NCBI RefSeq assembly: GCF_018398425.1
Contig: NZ_JADPMV010000001.1
Location: 1,116,001-1,180,000 of the forward strand
Length of the DNA: 64,000 nucleotides
Direction: 5' to 3'
Source: Pseudomonas lalucatii
Lineage (GTDB): Bacteria > Pseudomonadota > Gammaproteobacteria > Pseudomonadales > Pseudomonadaceae
Each line of letters begins with the position of its first letter. Positions within the stretch are counted from its first letter, which is position 1. This document shows positions 46,520 through 55,980 of this stretch, in pieces. The notes under the pieces are model-generated. The model made no database searches. It had not been told where the DNA came from and was given only the letters and a program-made list of their open reading frames with translations. Both the position numbers and the translations under genes were made by a program.

Positions 46520-48367
46520 TTACAGCGCCTGGTAGCGCAGCGTCAGGTAGAGCGCCTGGCCGGGCTGGTTGAAGCCCTCGGCGGTCTCGTAGTCGGCGTC
46601 CAGCAGGTTGGCCACCCGGGCCTGCAGGCGCCATGCGGGGTCGATGCGGTACTCGCCGCGCAGGTCCAGGGTGGCGAAGCCGGACAGCTCCCTGGTATTG
46701 GCCAGGTCGTCGTAGCGCTGGCCCTCGGCATGCAGGCTGGCGCCGAGGCTGAAGGCGCCGAGGCGGCGATCCAGGTCGAGGTTGAACAGCTGCTTGGCGC
46801 GGCGCGCCAGCTCGTTGCCGTCGTTGGCCCCGGCCGAACGGTTCTCCGGTTCCAGCAGCGTGTAGTTGGCGTTCCAGTCCCAGCCGAGCAGCTGGCTGGC
46901 CAGCAGCAGCTCGACGCCGCGGATGCGTGCCTGGTCGACGTTGGCCGGACCACGGATGCTCGAGTCGTAGGCGATCAGGTCGTCGATGACGCTGCGAAAG
47001 GCGTTCACCGCCCAGTGGCCCCAGCCGTGCCGGCCGGCCAGGCCGAGCTCCAGGCTGCGCGAGGTCTCCGCGTCCAGCTCGGGGTTGCCGTAGCCGGGGT
47101 AGTACAGTTCGTTGAAAGTCGGCGCCTTGAACGCCGTGCCGTAGCCGAGGGTGGCCCGCAACGCGTCGCTCAGGGCAAAGCCGTAGCCGAGGTTGCCGGT
47201 GTCGTGCCGGCCGAACTGCTGGTTGTCGTCGCGGCGCAGCGACAGCTGCCAGTCGTGCCGGCCGACCTCGCCCAGGTACTGGGCGAAGGCGCCCTTGTTG
47301 TCCCGCGAGTCCTCGGCGTAGGCGGTGCTGCCGTTGACCTCGTCGTGCTGGTAGTCGGCGCCCAGGGTCAGGAGATGGCCGGGGGCCAGGCTCAGGTCGT
47401 TCTGCCAGCTGGCGCTGTCGCGGCGGCTGTCGAAACGCGAGTAGAAGGCGCCGTCCTGGAAGGCATCGGACTTGTCCTCGCTGCGCCCGGCCTGCAGGGT
47501 CACCTGCCAGGGCTCCAGCGGGGCGAACCGCGCGCGGGTGCCCAGCACATTCGACTCGCCGTCGGCATGGGCGTGGAAACCGGCGGTGCGCCGGCGGTTG
47601 ACCTGGTCGTAATCGTTGTGCGACTTGGCCTGCAGCAGGTTGGCGTCCAGCTCCAGGCCGTTGGCGAAGCGGTAGCCGGCGCTGAGCGCGGCGGACAGGT
47701 TGCGGTAGCCGTCGGCATCGTCCTCGTAGCCGCTGGCATCCATCGCCTTGGCGTTGAGGCCATCGGTGTCCGCCCCGCTCACCCCCAGGCTGTACCAGCC
47801 CCGGTCGTCGCCACCGCTGACCCCGGCGCTGCCGCTGTAGCTGTCGTGGGTGCCGTAGCCGGCGGAGAAGAACGGCCTGGCGCCACCCGAGCCGCCCTTG
47901 CGGGTGAAGATCTGGATCACCCCGCCTATGGCCTCGGAGCCGTACAGGCTGGAACGCGGGCCACGCACCACCTCGATGCGCTCGATCAGCTCCAGGGGCA
48001 GGTCCTGCAGGGCCACCGCGCCCGAGGTCACCGAGCCGACCTTGATGCCGTCGATCAGCACCAGCACATGGTCGGACTCGCTGCCGCGCATGAACAGCGA
48101 GCTGTGCTTGCCCGGCCCGCCGTTGTTGGCGAAGGACACACCCGGCACCCGCTTGAGCAGTTCGGGCACCGAAGTGGCCTGGCTCAGTTCGATCTGCTCG
48201 CGGTCGAATACGGTGACCGCCGCCAGGCTCTGCTCGACGGTCTGCGCGGTACGGGTGGCGGTCACCACCTGGTCCTGCAAACGGCTGGGTTCGGCCGCCT
48301 GGGCCTGGGAAAGACTGGAAACGCCGCACAGCAGCGCCGCTGCCGGGGTCAGAAGGGACTTACTCAT
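46520..48367 (-). CDS. btuB: TonB-dependent vitamin B12 outer-membrane receptor
   Basis: 615 residues. A signal peptide (about 1-24) precedes the TonB box region QDQVVTATRT (about 31-40), the plug domain (about 45-150) and a beta-barrel ending LYLTLRYQAL with a C-terminal hydrophobic residue as usual. It imports cobalamin across the outer membrane with TonB energy. It is the first gene after the cobalamin riboswitch at 48495-48724. ATG 48367 gives the signal peptide. Confidence 0.93.
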   Translation of the reverse strand: MSKSLLTPAAALLCGVSSLSQAQAAEPSRLQDQVVTATRTAQTVEQSLAAVTVFDREQIELSQATSVPELLKRVPGVSFANNGGPGKHSSLFMRGSESDHVLVLIDGIKVGSVTSGAVALQDLPLELIERIEVVRGPRSSLYGSEAIGGVIQIFTRKGGSGGARPFFSAGYGTHDSYSGSAGVSGGDDRGWYSLGVSGADTDGLNAKAMDASGYEDDADGYRNLSAALSAGYRFANGLELDANLLQAKSHNDYDQVNRRRTAGFHAHADGESNVLGTRARFAPLEPWQVTLQAGRSEDKSDAFQDGAFYSRFDSRRDSASWQNDLSLAPGHLLTLGADYQHDEVNGSTAYAEDSRDNKGAFAQYLGEVGRHDWQLSLRRDDNQQFGRHDTGNLGYGFALSDALRATLGYGTAFKAPTFNELYYPGYGNPELDAETSRSLELGLAGRHGWGHWAVNAFRSVIDDLIAYDSSIRGPANVDQARIRGVELLLASQLLGWDWNANYTLLEPENRSAGANDGNELARRAKQLFNLDLDRRLGAFSLGASLHAEGQRYDDLANTRELSGFATLDLRGEYRIDPAWRLQARVANLLDADYETAEGFNQPGQALYLTLRYQAL

Positions 48368-48494
48368 CGCGTATGCATGCTCCGCCGCCCCACCCGGGCG
48401 ACTCAGACCTATATGGGCATACGGAGAGCAATGGACGGGGCACGCCGAGGACGCAGTCACCCGCCAGACAACGCCCTCCGCGATGCCGTGGATT

Positions 48495-48724
48495 GCGACA
48501 GGCCGGTCTCCGGGCTCACGAGTGGCGATCCAACTGGGGGTCGCCGGCCAGCGCACCTTCCCATGCGAGCAAACCCTGGGGGCTGCTGTCGGCACAGTGG
48601 TTGCAAAAGCGCTGGTTTGACTCGTCTACCGTTGCGGGGGCAGCGTCGGAATTGCGGGCGTGAATCGCCACGCGCACCGACTTCCCTGTTTCACCCCCGG
48701 ACGCGCAGCGTCGGGGGCACCTGA
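48495..48724 (-). ncRNA. Cobalamin (AdoCbl) riboswitch of the btuB-cob operon
   Basis: Read on the minus strand, the hallmark segments appear in order: GGTGCC near 48717-48722, AACAGGGAAGTCGGTGCG near 48676-48693, the B12-box core GCCCCCGCAACGGTA near 48634-48650, and the closing GGAGACCGGCCTGTCGC near 48495-48511. It lies about 128 nt before btuB. A near copy precedes the cobN-like gene (54012-54221). The wider duplicated block is 48461-48747. Confidence 0.92.
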
Positions 48725-48805
48725 AGCAAGGCGCGCAGGGTAGAGACTTGCCGCGGCAACGTCAAACACTGCCCGCTGCCCCGAACTAGCCGCCCTGCGC
48801 CGGGC

Positions 48806-49105
48806 TCACTGGCCGATCAGGATCAGCTTGCCGGTCTGCGGGTCGCGATAGACCTGGCCGACGCTCTGCAGCCCCTCGCCGCCCCGGCCCTTGAGGCTGT
48901 CGGGCAGAGCCGGCAGCTCGCGGCCGCGCTCGACCGGCAGCGGCTGCTGGCGCGCCTGCAGCTCGGCCAGCAGGTCGGTCTGTGCCACCAGCGCGGCGAT
49001 CAGGCCGCAGGCGAACACCAGCACCACGTCGACCAAGTTGGCCAGGGGCCCGAGCGGGTCGTCGTCGCCTTCGGCGAAACGGCTAGAGCGCCAGCGCCGG
49101 CTCAT
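48806..49105 (-). CDS. DUF2149 protein, ExbD-like companion
   Basis: 99 residues. One transmembrane segment (about 20-40, LANLVDVVLVFACGLIAALVAQ) contains an Asp early in the helix, as ExbD/TolR-type stators do. A short periplasmic tail ends VYRDPQTGKLILIGQ. This matches DUF2149. It overlaps the channel gene by 23 nt and closes the cobN-like operon. Likely partner of the ExbB-type subunit. Confidence 0.8.
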   Translation of the reverse strand: MSRRWRSSRFAEGDDDPLGPLANLVDVVLVFACGLIAALVAQTDLLAELQARQQPLPVERGRELPALPDSLKGRGGEGLQSVGQVYRDPQTGKLILIGQ

Positions 49106-49559
49106 CGGTCTGCTCCTCGCCCGTCCGGGCCTCGCACCGGTCCAGCAGCTCGTCGTACCAGCGGCGGCGCAGACGCCCCAGGCCGAAGCCGAGCACCCCG
49201 GCGAGCAGGCCGAACACCGTGGTATCGAAGGCCACCCGCATGGCCACGCTGAGGATCTGCACATTGCCCTCGCCGAGGGCCGCCAGCCCGGGCCCCAGGG
49301 GGATCAGGGTGCCCATCAGGCCGAGCATGGGGCCGATACGGGCGATCAGGTCGGCGCGATCCAGGCGCTTGCGCGCCCGCCGCTCGATCTCCGCCAGCGG
49401 CAAGCGCTGCCAGTGGGCCAGGCCGCCGCAGCGCTCGCCGACGGCCACCCCGCAATCCCACACCGCCAGCGCCAGCAGGGCGAACAGGCCGAGGGTGACC
49501 GGCTGCAGCAGCCAGCCGACCAGCAGGTGCAGCCAGGTGAATACTTGACTGTCGAACAT
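49083..49559 (-). CDS. MotA/TolQ/ExbB-type proton channel subunit
   Basis: 158 residues with three transmembrane segments (about 13-35, 78-95 and 110-130). The family core runs ARIGPMLGLMGTLIPLGPGLAALGEGN then AFDTTVFGLLAGVLGFG. Such subunits conduct protons and drive a periplasmic partner. ATG 49559 has GGAGG 9 nt upstream. It lies 2 nt after the cobN-like stop and overlaps DUF2149, so the three work together. Confidence 0.85.
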   Translation of the reverse strand: MFDSQVFTWLHLLVGWLLQPVTLGLFALLALAVWDCGVAVGERCGGLAHWQRLPLAEIERRARKRLDRADLIARIGPMLGLMGTLIPLGPGLAALGEGNVQILSVAMRVAFDTTVFGLLAGVLGFGLGRLRRRWYDELLDRCEARTGEEQTDEPALAL

Positions 49560-49561
49560 CT

Positions 49562-52500
49562 TCAACGTCCTCCCGGGGTATGGGCGCCGCGGCCGCGCCA
49601 GACGCCCAGGGCGAGCAGGCCGGCCAGCAGCGCCAGGGCGAACCAGAATGCCTGGTTCAGGGGTTGGGCCTCGCCTTGGCCGGCGCCCGGCTCGGTGGCG
49701 GGCTCGGCCTGCGCCGCCTGGATCTCGCTGAGGGTACTCGGCGCCGGCATCGGCGCGGCCTCGACCTGCGCCGCCTGCAGGCGCTGCTGCAGGGCGCTGC
49801 GCAGCTCATCCGGCAGCTGCGGCAGCAACCACTGCAGCATCGGGTGGTCCGGCCGGGTGTGGCCGCTGCCGGGCAGGCCGTGCTCGACCACCAGGCGGGC
49901 GAACTGCTCGCCGAGCTGCCGCAGCGTGGCCGCGTCGGCCTGCCAGAAGTCCTTGTGGATGGCCACCAGCATGATCGCCAGCATGTTGCTCTTCACGTGC
50001 ACGTTGGCGCCCTGCTCGAGGAAGGCATCCAGGCCGACTTCGTAGCGGTCGTCGATATACACCGCCTTGACCTCCTCCCAGGCGCTGTCACGGATGATCT
50101 CCGGGTTGGTCACCTGCCAGCCCCAGAGGTATTCGAGGAACTCGCTGCCCATGGTCCGCGCGCCGGCGTAGTCGTGCTGCATCAGCGCCTCGATCCAGGC
50201 CGGGTTGAGGAAGCGCCCGCGCAGCTCGGCCAGCAGCGCCTGCTGCAGCGGCTCCAGGCGCACCCGCGCCGGGTCGTTGTGCCAGCTGACGAAGTTCTCC
50301 GGGGTGCTGCCGGAAACCTGCTCCACCGCCAGGCTCAGGCCGCCCAGGTAATCGAAGGAGTCGTTGTTGTCCAGCAGGCCGTAGAGGTTGCTGGAGCGCC
50401 CCAGATAGGTGCGGCGCACCTGCTTGAGGTTGTCGCGGAACACCTCCTGCACCGGCTCGCCCTGGTGGCGCAGGCCGTAGGCGTGGCCGAGGCGCGCGAC
50501 ATAGGCCTGGGCCAGTTCGCCGCGCTGCTGCCAGCTGCCGGAGCGCTCCACCAGGCGGTTGATGCCGGCGCCATAGGCGCCCGGGGCCACGCCGAACAGG
50601 CGCAGGGCCGCCAGGCTGCCGGCCTGCTCGGCATCCAGCCCGGCCTCCAGGCGCCGCGCCGCGTCCGCCACCCAATGGGCGGCGACGCGGTTCACCGCCA
50701 GGCTCTCGCGGCCGCCCTCGGCCGCCGCGCCGAGCGGCTCCAGGGCCGCGGCCAGGGCCGGGCGCAGCGCCGGGTAGTCGCGGCGGATGGTCTCGGCGCC
50801 GCCGTCCAGGGCCAGCAGCACCGCGCGCTCGAGCAGCGCCAGCTGGTCGGCGTAGAGGTCGCGGAACAGCCCGGAGGTGGTGAACAGCAGGTCGCGGCGC
50901 TCCTCCCCCGCCGCCAGCGGCCGGCGCCGGATGCCCTGGACGATGCCGCGGCCGTTCCACTGCGGCTCGACGCCGAGCAGCTCGAGGCCGAAGGCGATCA
51001 TCGCGCCCTCGTCGCGCACCGTGTCCGAGGCCCAGAGGATCACCGCCTCGCGGCCCTCGGCGGCGAGCGGCCGCTGCCGCGCCTGCCGCGCCATCTCGCG
51101 GCCGATGCCCCAGCCGATGCGGCTGGGCAGCAGGCTGCTGTCCAGGGCATGGAAGTTGCGCCCGGTGGGCAGCGCCTGCGGTGTGCGGATCGGGTCGTTG
51201 CCCTTGCCGGGGGCGACGAAGCCCCCGTCCAGGGCCCTCAGCAGCGCCGCCATCTCGGCCGCCGGCGAGTCGATCAGCGCCTGGCGGTGTCCCGTCCCGG
51301 CGGTGCCCATGGAGGTCAGCAGGGTGTCCACCGCCTCGGGCCGCCAGGGCTTGCCGAACACGTGCAGGCCCATGGGCATGAAGCGTTCCTGGATGTTGGT
51401 CAGGTAATGGCCGACCTCGTGCACCAGCAGGTCGTCGTCGACCTGCTCGAAGTCGATGCCGCGGGTGGCCAGCACCTCGGCCATGGATTCGCGCAGCTCC
51501 GGCTCCAGGCCGGCGCTGCCGACCAGGCGCTTGATCTCGGCGATGCTGGCGTGCCGCGCCGGCCCCTCGCCCTGCCCGGCGCCGGCCTCGAAGCTCTCGA
51601 TCAGCTGGCGCAGCTTGAGCAGGTCGTCGTACAGCGGCGTGGCCAGCAGCGGCGGGGTCAGGTGGTCGATCATCACCGCCAGGCCGCGGCGCTTGGCCTG
51701 GATGCCCTCGCCGACCCCGTCGACTATGTAGGGGTAGATGCTCGGCAGGTCGCCGAGGACCTGGGTCGGATAGTCCTCGTCGCTCAGGCCGACCCGCCGC
51801 CGCGGCAGGAACTCGTAGGTGGAGTGGCGGCCCAGGTGGATCAGCGCGTCGGCGCGGAAGCCCTCGCGCAGCCAGTGGTAGAAGGCCAGGTACTGGTGCG
51901 GCGGCGGGAACACCAGGTTGGCGTGCAGCAGCTCCTCGTCCACCTCCCAGCCGCGCGGCGGCTGCGGGCCGACGAACACCTTGCCGAAGCGCAGCCCCGG
52001 CAGCAGCAGGCGGCCGTCGTGGACCATCACATAGCCGGGGCCTTCGCCCCAGCCGCGCAGGCCCTCGATGCCGGTCGCCGCCAGCGCCGCGATCAGCCCC
52101 TCGGCCTGGGCCCAGTCGGCCTGGCTCGGCTGCGCCAGGGCCGCCCGGTACAGCGCCTCGAGCTGCGCCAGCAGGTCCAGGGCGCGGGCCCGCGCCGGGT
52201 GCGCGACGCCATCGAGCACGTGGTGCAGCTCGCTGGAGCCGTTGGCCAGGATCTCCCCGGCGATCTGCAGCTGCGAGGCCGCCAGGGCGCGGCGCAGCTG
52301 GGCGTGCCAGTAGCCCAGGGGGCCCTGGACCATCTCCGCCTGCAACGCCGCCGGCAGGGTGGCGAACCAGTCGCGGTATTCCTCACCGCCCAGGCTCTGC
52401 ACCTTGCCGGCCATCTCGGCCAGGGCGTCGCCCTGCTCCGGCAGGTTGACGCCGCGCTCCTGCAGCAGCTCCAGCAGGGCCGCGGGGCTGTCCGGCAGCG

Positions 52501-53880
52501 GCCCGGTGTCGTAGCCCTCGGCCTGCAGGCGGCGGAGGATGTGCCACAGCGACTGCGGCACGTCGAGGTTGTCCGCGCCGATGTTGTGCCGGCCCGGCGG
52601 ATGGTTGTAGTAGACGATCGCCAGGCGCTTGTCGGCGTTGGCCGTGCGCTGCAGGTGTCGCCAGCGCTGGATGCGCGCGCTCATCGCGGCGACCTGGCGC
52701 GGCAGCGGCTCGCCGATGGCGAAGCGGATGCCGGACAGCGGGTCGAGCTGGCACTCGCGCCAGGCCGCCAGCACCACGGCCTGGCTGGTACCCTGCAGCT
52801 CCGGCATGGCCAGCTGGTAATGCACCTTGTCGCGGGCCAGGCCGTCGCTGGACAGCTGCCAGGCCGCCTCGCTGCGGTCCTCCAGGCGCAGGCCCTTGAG
52901 CACCGGCACGTTCAGCTCGCCGAACAGCTCGCTGACCTGCTCGCGGTGCTCGCCGCCGCCGATGACGAAGTCCTGCAGGGCGACCACCGCGGCCAACGGC
53001 GGATGCTCGCCCTCTTTGAGCCAGCGCACCGCCTGCAGGGAACCCGCCCCCCAGTTGGCGAACAGGCTGACGCAGGCCAGGCCGGCCTCGCCCAGGGCCC
53101 GGCACAGCGCATCGTTGAGCGCCTGGTCGCCGGCGCGGTCGGCGCGCCCGTGATCGACGATCGCCACCAGGGCGTCGCCGCGCCAGCGTAACTGCTCGGC
53201 CGCACGCAGCTCGCCGTCCTGGTAGAAGCGCAGCGGCGCCCGCGCCTTGGCCGGTGCCACCGCCACCTCGGCGTCCACCCGCGCCGCCAGCCAGGCGAGC
53301 AGCCCGGCGATGTTCTCGCTGCCGCCGGCCAGCCAGTAGCTGCGCGCACTCAGCCAGTCGGCCTGGCGCGGGTGCGCGCGCTGCTGCTCCTGCAGCCAGG
53401 GCGCCAGCGCCCCGCCCGGCTTGAGCGCGCCCAGGCGCTCGGCCTCCCTCGCGGGAGGCGAACAGCGGCCGGCCGGCGGCGCGGCTGAGCTGCACCAGGC
53501 CATGGTCGCTGTGCAGGACGAACAGCTCGGCGACCGCCGCCCGGCCGAGCAGGGGGCGCAGGCGCTCCACCTCGGCACCGAAGATGCCGGCGCCGAACAG
53601 CACCTGGCCCGCATCCAGCCACTGCGCCAGGGCGGCATCGTCCAGCTCGGCCAGCTGCTCGGGGGTGCGCGCGCTGACCCGCTGGCCGGGATGCAGGCGC
53701 TGGAACTGGGCCACCGCCGCGGCGAACTCGGCGGCGCTGTAGGCGGAGACGATGGCGTTGATCTGCGCCGCGCCGGCCAGCGGCGCGCTCAGCAGCAGGC
53801 ACGCGGCCAAGGCCAGGCGCCTGCTCAGGGAAAGGGCGCGCGTCAGGAAGGACGCAGGCCGTGGAAGGGACTCGCTCATG
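49562..53880 (-). pseudogene. cobN: Membrane-anchored periplasmic CobN-like protein, with a frameshift
   Basis: CobN-family large chelatase-like protein, about 1440 residues after joining two frames. The first frame (53880 to about 53450) encodes a signal peptide (about residues 1-42, ending SAPLAGAAQ) and the N-terminal domain. The sequence then continues one frame over to 49562; removing one G from the GGG at about 53449-53451 restores one frame. The body has the usual CobN stretches, including GRHSTYEFLPRR, HEVGHYLTNIQ and DNNDSFDYLGGL. A C-terminal segment (FWFALALLAGLLALGVW) anchors it in the membrane. Unlike cytosolic aerobic-pathway CobN, it is predicted to be periplasmic. It is typed as pseudogene because of the break; sequencing error is as likely as true inactivation. 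Confidence 0.8.
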
Positions 53881-54011
53881 TCGTATTCGCTCCGCCGCAC
53901 TCACCCGCGCGACTCAGGCCGCAAGAGGCAGGCGGAGGAACGGCGACGCATGAGCCGCGACAAAGGACGCGGACCACCCGCCGGACAACGCCCTCCGCGA
54001 TGCCGTGGACT

Positions 54012-54221
54012 GCGACAGGCCGGTCTCCGGGCTTACGAGCGGCGATCCGACTGCTGGATCGCCGGCCAGCGCACCTTCCCATGCCGAGGCACAGTGGTTG
54101 CAAAAGCGCTGGTTTGACTCGTCTACCGTTGCGGGGGCAGCGTCGGAGTTGTCGGCCTACCTGGGCCGAACGCACCGACTTCCCTGTTTCACCCCTCGGA
54201 CGCGCGGCGTCGGGGGCACCT
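54012..54221 (-). ncRNA. Cobalamin (AdoCbl) riboswitch of the cobN-like operon
   Basis: On the minus strand: GGTGCC near 54214-54219, AACAGGGAAGTCGGTGCG, GCCCCCGCAACGGTA and the closing GGAGACCGGCCTGTCGC near 54012-54028. It precedes the cobN-like ATG (53880) by about 130 nt. It is a near duplicate of the btuB riboswitch, about 20 nt shorter in a peripheral loop. The duplicated block is 53978-54246, and sequence around the downstream ribosome site (CTGAGTCGC...GGCGGAGC) is also alike. Confidence 0.92.
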
Positions 54222-54338
54222 GTTGCAAGGCGCGCAGGGTAGAGACAGGCCGGCGGGGCGTCAATGCATGGGTGCGCCCGATGCCTCCCACAACGGAAGC
54301 TAAGCTTCTACCTCCCCTTACTCGTCAGGAACGTTGCG

Positions 54339-54686
54339 ATGAATTATCGAGGCAGTTGCCACTGCGGCCGCATAGCGTTCGAGGTGGAAGGTGAAATCGA
54401 CAAGGCGATGGCCTGCAATTGCTCGATTTGCCAGCGCAAGGGTTCGCTGATGTGGTTCGTCCCCCGGGACAAACTGTACTTGCTGACCCCGGACCAGGAC
54501 GCCGCCACCTACAGCTTCAACAAGCACGTGATCCAGCACCGCTTCTGCCCGCGCTGCGGCATCCACCCTTACGGCGAAGGCCGCGACCCCAAGGGCAATG
54601 CCGTGGCGGCCATCAATATCCGTTGTCTGGAGGGCATCGACCTGGAGCGCATCCCTGTCGAACGGTTCGACGGGCGGGCGCTTTAG
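54339..54686 (+). CDS. GFA-family zinc protein
   Basis: 115 residues with GSCHCGRIAFEVEG (about 5-18), CNCSICQRKGSLMWF (about 27-41) and FCPRCGIHPYGEG (about 71-83), the cysteine pattern of the GFA fold. It differs clearly from the copy at 1490. AGGA precedes ATG 54339. It ends upstream of a bidirectional hairpin. Substrate unknown. Confidence 0.83.
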   Translation: MNYRGSCHCGRIAFEVEGEIDKAMACNCSICQRKGSLMWFVPRDKLYLLTPDQDAATYSFNKHVIQHRFCPRCGIHPYGEGRDPKGNAVAAINIRCLEGIDLERIPVERFDGRAL

Positions 54687-54711
54687 ATCGCCATTGGCGC
54701 CCTGCACAAGC

Positions 54712-54740
54712 AAAAAGCCAGGCCGCAAGGGCCTGGCTTT
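54712..54740. terminator. Bidirectional hairpin terminator
   Basis: AGCCAGGCC and GGCCTGGCT pair around a GCAAG loop. The minus-strand product ends in five U, making it a good intrinsic terminator for tRNA-Ala. On the plus strand only three T follow, so it is weaker for the GFA gene. Confidence 0.75.
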
Positions 54741-54745
54741 CGACT

Positions 54746-54821
<76 letters not shown>

Positions 54822-54889
54822 GTCATGGGATTGAATCTAGCGCCCTGCCGCGCCCCCGACAACTGCCGCCGCGTATTCACCGACGCCGC

Positions 54890-55933
54890 TCATAGATCAT
54901 CGGGCAGGGCCGCGGTCCAGATGCGCTTGAGCGGCAGCTCGGACTTGATCGCCTCGTCCAGCTTGTCGTAGTGCAGGAACAGCTGCTCCAGTAGGTCGTC
55001 CTGGTTCCACAGGCGCAGGCGGAAGAAGCTGGAGGCCAACTCCTTCTGCACGTTGCTGCGATAACCGCCCCAGGCGACGAACAGGCCCTGGTCGGCGTTG
55101 AACTTGCTCATGGCGCCAAGCAACTTGTCCACCGTCGGCCGGTCGATCAGGCCGGTGCCGGACTTCACCTCCACGCAGAGGTTCTGCCCGCCGAAGCCCA
55201 TCAGGCCGTTGCTGGCCAGGATATCCACGCCGCCGTCGGCGCCTTCCGGGCTCTGCCACACGCTGAAGCCCTGGGCATGCAGGATGGCGGCCACCAGGGT
55301 GGTCAGGCGGTGGCCTTTGAAGCGTCGCTCGATCAGGCGGACGATATGGTCCTTACCGGTGCGCTCCAGGTCGGTTTCCGCCTGCTCCAGCGCCACCTCG
55401 TCAGAGGCCGTGGCCTCGTCCTTGACCAGTTGCTGCAAGGATTCCGGCTGCCAGCCGTTGGCCGCCATGGCCTTGAGCCGGCCCTCGGCGTTATTGCGCT
55501 GGATGCGGCAGATGGTCATAAAGGCGCCGAAGCTGTAGAGCAGGTCCTGGGCGAAGTGCGAACGCGGAATGGCCTCGCCGATCCACTTGACCGCGCGCCA
55601 ATGGAAGAAGGGATCGGGGCCCTCGGCGGTGAACCGGTAGTCGCCGACTATCTCGCCGATATAGATCACCGGCTGGGTCTTCAGCGGCAGCACCAGCCAG
55701 TCGCCGACCTGCATGCGCTGGGCGAAGGGCCAGACCTGGCTGCTCCAGTTCTGCAGGGTCTTGGCCTTGGCCTCCGGGTAGCGCTCGGCCAGGGCCGCCT
55801 GCACCTGCTCGCGCTGCTGCAAACTCGCCAGGTTCACATCCAGGCCATCCCAGGTCACATAAACGCGGCGCTCGCCGATAAACCTGTCCTCGAACTCCCC
55901 GGCGGAACCCGCTCGCACCAACCACACGGCCAT
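54890..55933 (-). CDS. Mrr-type restriction endonuclease with N-terminal PUA/EVE-like domain
   Basis: 347 residues. The C-terminal Mrr domain (about 205-310) has the PD-(D/E)xK nuclease core: GADGGVDILASNG then LCVEVKSG, with Asp, Glu and Lys in place. The N-terminal 140 residues (YIGEIVGDYRF, FHWRAVKWIGE) look like an EVE/PUA-type reader of modified bases. This suggests cleavage of methylated or modified DNA. It lies 47 bp downstream of hsdS on the same strand, inside a restriction cluster. Confidence 0.85.
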   Translation of the reverse strand: MAVWLVRAGSAGEFEDRFIGERRVYVTWDGLDVNLASLQQREQVQAALAERYPEAKAKTLQNWSSQVWPFAQRMQVGDWLVLPLKTQPVIYIGEIVGDYRFTAEGPDPFFHWRAVKWIGEAIPRSHFAQDLLYSFGAFMTICRIQRNNAEGRLKAMAANGWQPESLQQLVKDEATASDEVALEQAETDLERTGKDHIVRLIERRFKGHRLTTLVAAILHAQGFSVWQSPEGADGGVDILASNGLMGFGGQNLCVEVKSGTGLIDRPTVDKLLGAMSKFNADQGLFVAWGGYRSNVQKELASSFFRLRLWNQDDLLEQLFLHYDKLDEAIKSELPLKRIWTAALPDDL

Positions 55934-55980
55934 GGCCTTACTCCCTTAATGCGTTAATCGGCCCGTTACGGGCACCTCGA

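Noticed and set aside
49580..53191. Plus-strand open frame of about 1200 codons opposite the cobN-like gene
   Set aside because: Composition is biased (Q, R, A, H), there is no domain, and the opposite strand encodes a clear CobN. It is a GC shadow.
53430..53470. Programmed frameshifting as the explanation of the cobN break
   Set aside because: A +1 shift would be needed, and no slippery run, stop codon context or clear stimulatory structure is visible. Sequencing error or mutation is simpler.
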